This document shows positions 55,145 to 64,000 of a stretch of DNA of 64,000 nucleotides, in pieces (position 1 is the stretch's first letter; the number at the start of each line of letters is the position of its first letter). The position numbers were made by a program, and so were the translations under genes. The notes under the pieces are model-generated. The model had not been told where the DNA came from. It saw only the letters and a program-made list of their open reading frames with translations, and did not search any database. This stretch comes from Aculops lycopersici (taxonomy: Eukaryota; Arthropoda; Arachnida; Trombidiformes; Eriophyidae): positions 11,485,338-11,549,337 of the forward strand of contig WNKI01000001.1 of NCBI GenBank assembly GCA_015350385.1, read 5' to 3'.

Positions 55145-56747
55145 TTCTATCTTCGTCCTCGTCTCTGTGGTTTCCAATTGGATTAAGGCTATTTAGATTT
55201 GAGGCTAAGGGTTTTATTTGATATAATGGTCGCTGTGGTTTGTACTTGATGGTTTCTTTTGTTGAATTTTTTTGCTGACTTTGTTCCAGCTTTGTTTTGA
55301 AGTAGTTCCTTGTTGCCGAGTTCATCAGTGTGAGATCAAGTTTCTGGTGATGGTGTTGAATTTGTTTGTTTTGGTGCAGTATTTGCAATGGGATATAAAG
55401 AGAGAGAGAGAGAGAGAGAGAACTAAAATAAAGGGAAGCAAGGATGTTAACAGGTGGCTTGCTCTTTTTGCTGCTCAATTTGATGCTACTGGTAAGTCGA
55501 TTCTCGGCCAAGTTCTCGCTCACAAATAAGCTATCAATAGAAGCTCTCACTTCCGAGTGGACGCAGGTTCATATCCGTACCGAACTTTACAATCAAACAG
55601 ATGGTCGGGTTGCATTGAATCAATTCTCACTATCTAGCTAGTTGGTTTGTGATCATAATGCTAGCTGGGCGTGACCATGACCGACTACAAGGCTATCGTC
55701 GAGAAGCGAAAGGGAAGTCGCCGTCACCAGTGCCAGCGCAACGTAAAATGGCTAGCTCTCTAGCTGGCCATCTCACTATCTTTTTTGCTGGATAGCTAAG
55801 CAAGAGTAGCAGTTTCACATTGTATTAGCTGCTAGCTCGTCGAGCTCGAGCCTTGATTGGCAGGCGGTTGGCTCGCGGAGTCAGCGAGTCGAGGGTTCTT
55901 GCATATCATCAACATCATCACCACTGACCACTGATCCATTTTAAAGCTCAACCCTCTCGGTATCAGTTGGCGACGTCGGCGGATTGCCATTACCTTTGGC
56001 TATTGGCTGTCGGCAATATGGTCAAGTTCATCGGGTTCATCAGTTTAGACCATTCAGTTGAGACGTTTGAAAGTTTGTGTGTGTGTGTGAGAGTTAGAGA
56101 GAGCAAGTTAAAGTTTTCCGTCCAAGCCGCAAACCGGACGAGCGAGTGAGCTGAATTTTACTTCCACCATTATCCTCTTGCTCTCGCTGATATTCATGAG
56201 TTTACCTCCATCCAGTTGGTCTGTCGAACAAGAGCAACGATCACTTGTTAGAGTGTCTAGGAGTAACCGGCGCTGTGAACGTCGTGCGTTTTGCATTATA
56301 AAAGATAACAACTTTTGGATTTGAGGGGTTAACGTTGTTGGTTCGTTGGCTGGCTAGTTGTAGTAGTATCGTTGTTGGTATTATTTCACTTTCCCCTCTC
56401 GCTTGCCAACACACCTAAGCCAATACGAGTTGAGACAACGACGACGACGACGACTCTGGAAACGTGCGATGGCCATTGGAACAACGAATGGCTAGTTGTT
56501 CAGCAACCTGTTGGCCAACCGGATAGCGAGCAGACAGATAAACTCGGGCAGAGCAACTGGCAAGTTTCTATTCCTCTCTTTTCCGCTATCGAGTTCATGC
56601 ACACAGACACAGCGGACGCGCAACTAGCGGAAACTTTACCACTTCCCTCGTCCACTTACAACCGCTAGTCTGCCGGCCGTTTCCGCCCACCTGACTGAGT
56701 GGCTCGAGGGGGAACTAATGAACTTCCCGACCAGTTTGACTTTCGCT
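55145..56747. other. Intergenic region 5' of ELOVL
   Basis: Contains the ELOVL 5' UTR and promoter, a (GA)n tract at about 55399-55421 and a short (GT)n at about 56078-56088. No gene supported. Confidence 0.5.
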
Positions 56748-56781
56748 CCCTCTCTCTCTCTNNNNNNNNNNNNNNNNNNNN
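56748..56781. other. Short (CT)n tract and assembly gap (20 N)
   Basis: A CT run at 56748-56761 is followed by 20 N (56762-56781). Confidence 0.97.
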
Positions 56782-56881
56782 TACCGTACCGTACCGTACC
56801 GTACCGTCCGTACCGTACCGTCCGTACCGTACGTACGTACGTACGTACGTACGTACGTACGTACGTACGTACGTACGTACG

Positions 56882-56954
<73 letters not shown>
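56782..56954. repeat. Compound microsatellite: TACCG units then (ACGT)n then (TC)n
   Basis: TACCG pentamers (56782 to about 56828) are followed by ACGT tetramers (to 56882) and about 70 bases of TC (56886-56954). Read on the minus strand this is (GA)n-(ACGT)n-pentamer-gap, the same order as at 2480-2736. Confidence 0.97.
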
Positions 56955-56957
<3 letters not shown>

Positions 56958-57563
56958 GTTCCCAAACTCGAGACGTCTCAGCGCAGTCTTAATTTTCACA
57001 ACCCCAAGCGGCGAGGAGCACCAACGATTAGGAGCGCGCATCTCGTAGTGGCCGTCAGGTGAGATAATCGTGGTGGTCTTATTACATTACATTACGTTGA
57101 ATTACCTGGCTGCTTATGACTCGATAGCCGGAGAGTCGGAAAAACCAAGTTACTCACTGCTCAGCAACCAAAACAACAACCACCGTCCAATCTAAACATC
57201 AATGTGAACTTTCCTCTCGCTTTCTGACCTAATCTTGTTGCCAACAGCGAGAAAATTGGCGAGACGCAGCGGTAATGTAATTTGACATTTAAATTACACT
57301 TTTGGGCTAAGAGAAACGAGGATTGAGAATTTTGCCACGATTTTGTCTCTGATTTTGAATGCATTTTTTCCAGTTTGTACCAAAATCATATATGATATTG
57401 AGGTTCTAAAATTGATTTAATGGACTTGCTACTTCGTGATTCATCAGGAGGTAGGAGTAATGATTGAAGAGATGGTGAAAAGAGTCAAATTTATTGATGG
57501 ATGATTTTATTGATTGAATCTTCGTTTGATAAGATTCAAGTATCACGAGTTTTAGTTACATAA

Positions 57564-60500
57564 TCAAAGCCAGTGATCGACGTCCTTCACCTCGAGTAAC
57601 TCCTCGTTTTGGTTTGCCGACGTCGAAGTGAAACTGGTCGACATTTGATGGTTGTTGTGTAGTTGCACGAAAGGGCCGTTCATTTCGCCGTACGAATCAA
57701 TACTATGCATTAGAGTACCACCAGACTCCTGGCTACCTGGCGACAATTCCATCAGCACCACAAGGTTGTTCCCGGTTCCCATTCCACTATCTCCGTTTCT
57801 GTTCACATTGGTTAGTTCGCTTGGCGATGGGAAATAGGAAGTGGTTGCCAGGCGACCATTGTGCTGGCACATGCCGCCACCTGTGGTCGTGCTATTGGTC
57901 TCGGCGGTTGGCGGCGACTCGTGGCCTGAGTCGGCGGTGATGCCCGAGTTGTTGCTGCTGCTTGCACCCGAATCGCCACTTGTCTTTGAACGGGGCGCCA
58001 GATTGTTGTGGTCGAATCCATGGATCAGATGTCGTTGGTGGCTGTGGTCCAGTTTGTTTCCACGTTTATTTGACGCGGAAATGGCCGCTTGACTTGAGTC
58101 GTCTAGATGATAGTTACAGCCACTGCTGCTATTGGCGTTGTTGTTGCTGTCGCTTAGCGTCACCAAGTTAGATCTTGGCTTTGCAATAGGCTTTCCATTA
58201 ACCTGATGGTTACTGAGATCAAAAGCAACCCTCTGCTGTTTGGTTCTATTGTTGCTGGCGCTACTCTGATGCGTCACCTCGCTACTGCACTCAGTCGACG
58301 AGAAACTCTCGTTGGTGAAATACTGATTCGAGCTTATATCCCTCACTCGCTGCGATTGTCTCGCCGAAGTTGGCAGGTAGATTGTGGGTTCAAATTGACC
58401 CAGAACTATTTGCTGCTGTTGTTGACTTGTGGGCTTCATTTGGTTTGGAAGATGGTGACTGTTAACACCGTTGTGGGAGCCGCTTAATCTGCGGTCAATG
58501 CTGCCCATTCTCATGGACGCTTGGTTCTCATACGAGTCGCCATTGAGGTAAAACTTTTGAGCCTGTTGCTGGATCAGCTGGCCACTTGTTGGATCGTGCA
58601 CCTGAACGAAGTTGCCCGAGGTTTCGGTTAGGTAAATTGGATAGTCGCCTTGGTGGTTCATCGAATTGCAACCTGTTAGCCTGCGATCTAAACTGCCCAA
58701 GAATGGACCACATGAGTTGGTTTGGTAGATTCTATCCAGTGCAGCCTCATATCTGAGCTCCGATTGGTTTGCACCAATGGTAAGGGGGTTCATCAATGCA
58801 GTGGTAGCATTGTGGGTGCTGGTGGTCGCATTTCCCATGTTGTTGTTGCTGCTATTTAAATCTGGAGTTTGGATAGTGTAAATCCCTGTGCCGTCCATCG
58901 GGGAATCAATCACTTGCGTTCCATTATGGAGAGTCATTTGAGCCAACGAGTTGTTATGCAACAAGTTGGCGTTGCTGCCACGCGATTGCTCTGCATGCGA
59001 GCTATTGTTTGACTCGTAGGACTCATTCGAAGGCGAGCCAACAACATAGTTGCGCTGATCATTCGAACCACCAAGACGACCATTTGGTTCACCTGACGAA
59101 ACGGAACTCTTTCTATGCGATTGATTATCATCCCCATTGGCCAGATACTTTTTGCTTGTCGATTGGTCGTTCGAGGACCCGCGGCGCCCATTTCTCCTCC
59201 TACTTCCTCCTCTAACACATTGAACCAGAGAACCTGTAGTCCAAACTGCAAGCATGGCGAGGATTAGCAGTAGGGTTACAATGGCCGGTATTGCGAGGAG
59301 GGGTTTTTGTTTTGCATAATAAACTGCATAGTCTTTCAGTTGGCTCATCTGGTTAAATTTGCCCGCCAAAAGTATTGAGTCGCCTAAATTGAGTTGAGAT
59401 CCCTTCAGTCCATCCAATTGACCGGCATCACTATTGCCATTAAACGCCGTATTGTCGTTGCTATTCAAATTATCAGAGTTGCTCTCCTGGTCGCCACTCC
59501 GCATTACAATCGACTTTTGTTGGCCAGGAGACATATTAGAGGTGGGCGACGCCGAATTTACCTCCGCGTCCGATTGGTGACCATCAAAACTGCCATTCGA
59601 GTCCAAACTGCGCGAACTGGCCGCCAAACTCGGCTGCCTCTGGCTCATACTTCTCATATTGCTCGCTGAACTTGAACTCAATTGCGCCGGATCCTCAGGT
59701 AAAGTCTCTCCCTTGACCACGAGCCAGTCTCTTGTTTTGTTGGCCAAATTTTGGCCATATATAAATAGTTTATATTTACTCCGTGGCTCCAACTTGGGCA
59801 CTGTGAAGGCAAACGAGTCAGCCAATTTGATTGAGGGATCCTCGATCACAAGGCTTCTCGCCGCCGACGATGAGTTAACAGGTGTCATCATTTGATCTTG
59901 GTTATGTGAAAGAAGGGGGTAGTTGCTTGCAAAGAAACGAGAGATTTGCGGCTCAATTGTGGTGGCGGCCAAATTTGTTATATTAACTCCCGTTTCATTC
60001 AATTGTTTTGTCATTACATAATAGACGCTTCGCGGATTTGCACTAAACAATCCATTCTCCTCAACAATTGACTTGACATTCGCCAGCTGATTGGCCGAGC
60101 CAACAATTATGTACGCTATCAACGTGTCACTTGAGTTTTCACTACCTGTTGTTGCAACCTGATTGTCGTCGTGCTTGTAAAGCTCGCCCATGAGCCAGTT
60201 GGGCGGATAGACGAGCCTCAAATTGGGTATCGCTTGAGTTGGATCCGAGTTCAAGCTGCCACTTTGCACGGACGACTTCATGGCCTCCAGATTGAGCCAA
60301 GACTTCAAGCCACTTGGCTGCCGGTGGGCACGGAAGTCGTCAAGCTCGTTGCCCTGCAGCCCATCGTTGCTCGACTTCGAGGTCACCTCAAAGTCCTCCG
60401 ACTTTAGATGCTCATTTGGCTTACAGGTGAGCTGCAAACTGTTGGAACTCACGTCATTCAATTGGCAGTTGTGTCGCATTGTTGGCATTGGCGCCTGAAT

Positions 60501-63500
60501 TATCTGAAACAAACAAGGCCTCTGTTGAAGGCCAATCCCATTCTTGGCCTTGCACTTGACCAAACCAAAACTCCGCTCGTCTCTTATTCTGTACTTGAGC
60601 CTCGAGGTGGATTCGTCGATTTGCTCGTCCAAGCTCACGTCTCGCTGGAGCCAGTCAACCAAATTGCGCTCGTTGGGCGCCGAAAACCAGCTAAAATGGA
60701 CAGATTTGGATGGATTTGCCAGAACCTTGCAGTCTAATGCCACTGTTTGACCAACTGAAGCCTCAAACACGAGACTATTTTGGGTGATAAGTGGAGTTTT
60801 TTCAATACATTTGTTAGTGATACCGAGTTGCTACTATCTTGGTTCATTTCGAGTAAAGGTGAAAATCTGCATGAAGCAAACCAAATCTGAGATACTTACA
60901 TATCGTCAGTGGAGCAAGCTGGTGCATGGCGAACCTGCAACTCCAATGGCTTGCTAACATTAAATCCATGCTGATTTGAGGCCTCGCAGGTGTAGGCACC
61001 CGATTGCTGCCTAGACACTTTGCGCAGCACCAATGATTGATTGTTCATTACAATCATTGGGTTGCTATTGCCAGGATTGAATTGCATAGCCTTTCCATTG
61101 AAGCGCCACAGGATTGGCTTCACAGGTTTTGGATTCGCATCTAGCTGGCAGGTCAAGTAGATATCATTTCCCTCTTGGATACTGGCAGCGTTTACCAAAT
61201 CAGTGATCGAACTTGTCGCTTGAGCTACCTGGCCACCGCCGCTTGCAGCTACCGTTGCCGCATCACTGGATCCAATAATGCCACTGCCACTTCCGCTTCC
61301 GCTTGGCGGCTCGAGCTTGATGCTAAGTTGTGGCGGATCTACATGGGATTTTGAGTGGGGGGGGCGGAGTTGGAATCGAGATTGTTGGTCGCAGGTGGGA
61401 GTTGTGATTATAAACGAGTTAGTTGTGGTTTTCTCCAAGACGTTCAAGGGAAAAGCCAGGTTTTGCCAGAGCTTCTAAAGGTTTGAGTCGCTTAGTGGCC
61501 GGCGAAGCGTTAGTTTGATTAATGACCTGAAGTCGGTGGTCGAGGCGCTAGACTTCAAATGCCTCCTCCCTTCTCTCGGGGCATCCTAACCGCAAACTAA
61601 ACTTTAAAGTCAGTGAGCTGGCGCACAAAATGATCATCATAATCATGAACATCAAGCTCTAACTTCCTGTTCTCGCTCAGGTGATCCATCAAAATCGCAG
61701 ATGGCACGTGGCCGTCGCGCTTTACCTGCTGTAGGGCCGCCGACTGCAATCAATGGTAAGTGGTGCTCGCGAGACTGGCAAGCTGTGGAATCTCTTCCTC
61801 TTGCTGCCTCATAGTTGTGTCAAGACTTGCAGTAAAATAGACTACTAGTGTTTGGTATACTTACAGTGGACATCCAGTTTTATCGTTTGCCTTATGGACG
61901 ATTGCGCAATCCTTGGGTTCTCCGCGACGCAAGTCAGTGGTTGCTGATTGAAGGATCGCTGGAGTTGCACTGTGAGTCTTGAGACTGTTTGCTGCTGGTC
62001 AGCTATTGATTTTCAGGTATGAGAAAGAGACAGACAGAGAGAAAGAGGATACAGGGAAAAATGGGCATTTGCAAAGTTAGTCGAGTGTACTTCCTGTGAG
62101 TGAAGTGGGTCCTGCAGTTAACCTGAAGACCGAAAAGCCTCCAATCGCAGGGATACCTCACCCGGCGATAGAAATGAAAGGCAGCATACAAAAAGTGCTA
62201 ACAACACACTGCTTACCATCGACCATTGGATTGTGCCGACTGCCCTGAAACCACCAGTGGATTGAGGCTTGAGGGCGCGATCCATGCGTTAGGCACTCGA
62301 AAGTTGCTGTCTGGCCAGCTACTAGCGGCTCCTGCGGCCTCAGCTGTTTGAGCGAAATCTCCTGTGGTCTCACTGAGGGTTTGTTCGAGGCCGGAAGTGG
62401 TAGTGTTTTGGTCATGTGTTTGTTTGTTGTATTCGTGGTGGTAGTTTTTGTTGAGGTTGGAGCACGAATTGAGGGGAAACTCGACCGATTAGCATATGAA
62501 GTGAGCCAAGCGAGTGCAGTGTAGCGACAAAGGAATGAACGGAAAATCTACTTACGATTCAAGTCCAATGTAATGGAGCTTTGTAGTGGACTTGTGAGAT
62601 TATTGTTGCTAGCTTGGCAGGTGAATATTGATAACAAATGATTCTTGCTTAGAGACGGTATTTTCAACACAACGCTGGTTGCTGTTGTTGGTATTGTGTT
62701 TTGTCATTGGTAATCGAGGTAGAATCACGCTAGGTTAGTGGCTTCTCTACGTTGGACGCAATCGGATCAAATGTTAGAAAGCAAGTGAGCAGAGAGAGAG
62801 GAAAGGAAACTAACCCTCTTTGTCCACGTGCAAGTTAGTCTCGTCGAGCACATTAAAATCGCGCTTCCACGTGATTTGAGGTCGCGGTTTGCCGCCGGTG
62901 GCCAGGCAAACCAATGACAACTCGCTGCCCTCGTTGAATGGCCCGATGAGACCCTCGAGTCGTTGGCGCCTATCGCTGGTGGTTATGCTCAGGTCCTCGG
63001 GCGGAACAATGACCCGAAGCGAGATGATTGTGTTCACAGTGCGGCCCTTTTTAAAATCCACTCGGCATCTGTAGTCTCCCTCGTCGAGGCGGCGAATTTG
63101 GTCCAGTTGCAGGTGCGCAGGTTTCGCTCGCAGATTAAAGTTTGCGCGATCTGAATTGTAAAAATGTGTATAATTTTTTGGGGGCCAAGTAGATGGAAAG
63201 GATTGAAGTATGGAGAGGGTTTTCTTCTAGGTTAACGTCGTCGTTCCTGAGTATTATTTTTGTATTCCATTTGCCAAGCTATGGTTTTCTCCTCACTTCT
63301 CAATACAAAATACTCACTCGCATAAGCATCGTCCAAAATTGTTTTTGCCTTATCCAATGAGTTGACTTTGGGAGGTTGCAAAATTTAGTGTTACAATAGA
63401 GGGGGGGGGGGCAGAGAAAGAGAAAGTTAGTAGTCACATCTGGTTGGCTCATTTTGCATGAAAGCCGACGTAACACCTGGCACTCTAATAAGAGTCAAGG

Positions 63501-63698
63501 TTCTTTGGGTTTCGAAGAAACTACAATAACAACAGCAGTAGCAAAACTTACCTTTTCTCGCATCAATTGTGTATATTGGCGCCAGAGAATCGTCTTTGTA
63601 CCACAGAATTAGGGCCACGGAATCGTCAGCATTCGGTGGACTTATATCACATGGGAGGTTCACTTTTCCGTTGATGACAGCCGAGTTCAGCATTGAGG
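57564..63698 (-). CDS. side: Sidestep-like immunoglobulin cell-surface receptor, multi-exon
   Basis: Cell-adhesion/guidance receptor; Drosophila Side proteins bind Beat receptors on motor axons. Phase-consistent exons: 63698-63552, 63365-63318 (48 bp), 63150-62815, 62681-62556, 62372-62217, 62002-61865, 61338-60900 and 60774-57564. They encode five Ig-like domains: LPCDISPP...LILWYKD, DEGDYRCRVDF, FTCQASNNN, GSRPQASIHWW, LTCVAENP, YTCEASNQHG and further. An FN3-like region and the TM segment IPAIVTLLLILAMLAVWTTG follow, then about 540 cytosolic residues rich in Ser, Asn, Gln and Gly. IVPPEDL, NEGSELSLVC and KPRPQITWKRD are diagnostic of the Side family. The signal peptide exon is unresolved: a hydrophobic stretch (about 63800-63740) lacks an upstream ATG, so the true start may lie beyond the window. 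Confidence 0.9.
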
Positions 63699-64000
63699 CT
63701 GTTTTTTTTGGGTTAAGCGTGAGGAAATGTGACGACGAGAGTCGTTTGGTTAGTTTATATGCAGTTGCCATTTCCGGTGATGAGAGAAAAACAGCAAGAC
63801 CCAGCAAAGAGCCAAAGGAACTCGAGACCAGTGAAGAGTCGGCCTCTTGAAAATTGTATCCGGCTTAGTGTTGTTTGGACCGAGTTTAGCAGCGAGAAAA
63901 GATACATATCTTTCGCGGAGCTCAAGCTCATCGATTGGCCGGCGAGCTAGTGAGAGGCAAAGGGAAAAAGAGACAGCCACAAAGTTGGAGAAGACGACAA
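63699..64000. other. Unresolved 5' part of the Sidestep-like gene
   Basis: On the minus strand the frame of the first Ig exon stays open to about 63850 and includes FGSLLGLAVFLSSPEMATAY, which resembles a signal peptide. The only in-frame ATG is after that stretch, and a good acceptor (aaaaaaaacag) sits at 63699. It could be intron or 5' exon. Confidence 0.4.

Noticed and set aside
56636..57062. Several long frames on both strands with SL, RE or YVRT repeats
   Set aside because: Same cause: microsatellite plus assembly gap, open in all frames.
1..64000. tRNA, rRNA, CRISPR, transposase, reverse transcriptase or viral genes
   Set aside because: I looked for B-box words, regular spacer arrays and typical protein motifs and found nothing I could support.

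Overview
The window is animal nuclear DNA, not bacterial. It has spliced genes with GT-AG introns, TATA boxes, AATAAA signals, and animal-only families (TBK1, KDM6, MOB4, a Sidestep-type receptor). The Sidestep receptor points to an arthropod. The very intron-poor, compact gene block would fit an acariform mite, but that taxonomic guess is inference and was not tested.

Layout. (1) 0.4-15.3 kb, minus strand: one large membrane adenylyl cyclase gene with at least 11 coding exons. Its introns hold long non-coding DNA and one compound microsatellite that ends in an assembly gap. (2) 15.3-18.1 kb: no gene seen. (3) 18.1-55.1 kb: a dense block of 19 protein genes, almost all in one uninterrupted reading frame. 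In order they are a secreted coiled-coil protein of unknown family (-), an AGPAT3/4-type acyltransferase (+), a K+-dependent Na+/Ca2+ exchanger with one 126-bp intron (+), syntaxin-5 (+), DDX51 helicase (-), an unrecognised four-pass membrane protein (-), an RBMS/Shep-like RNA-binding protein (-), TBK1/IKK-epsilon kinase (+), MRPL1 (-), a KDM6/UTX-type H3K27 demethylase without TPR repeats (+), MRPL21 (-), an SLC35A nucleotide-sugar transporter (+), MOB4 (-), alanine aminotransferase (+), an unrecognised 335-residue protein (-), a divergent importin alpha (-), a half-length TTC7 (+), CCDC93 (+) and an ELOVL elongase (-). (4) 55.1-57.5 kb: no gene, with a second compound microsatellite and gap. 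(5) 57.6-63.7 kb, minus strand: a multi-exon Sidestep-like immunoglobulin receptor whose 5' end is not fully resolved.

Genes in the central block often alternate in orientation, giving convergent pairs with short shared 3' regions (TBK1/MRPL1, KDM6/MRPL21, SLC35A/MOB4, GPT/orphan, CCDC93/ELOVL) and head-to-head pairs (MRPL1/KDM6, MRPL21/SLC35A, MOB4/GPT, importin/TTC7). The genes do not form one pathway. They serve trafficking (STX5, CCDC93, TTC7), ribosome and mitochondrial translation (DDX51, MRPL1, MRPL21), lipid and sugar metabolism (AGPAT, ELOVL, GPT, SLC35A), signalling (adenylyl cyclase, TBK1, MOB4, NCKX) and chromatin (KDM6).

The most unusual points are the intron contrast between the central block and the two flanking genes, the half-length TTC7, the TPR-less KDM6, the RBMS-like protein built from two copies of the first RRM, and the two matching compound microsatellites at the gaps. 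I found no tRNA, rRNA, CRISPR array, transposon or viral gene that I could support.
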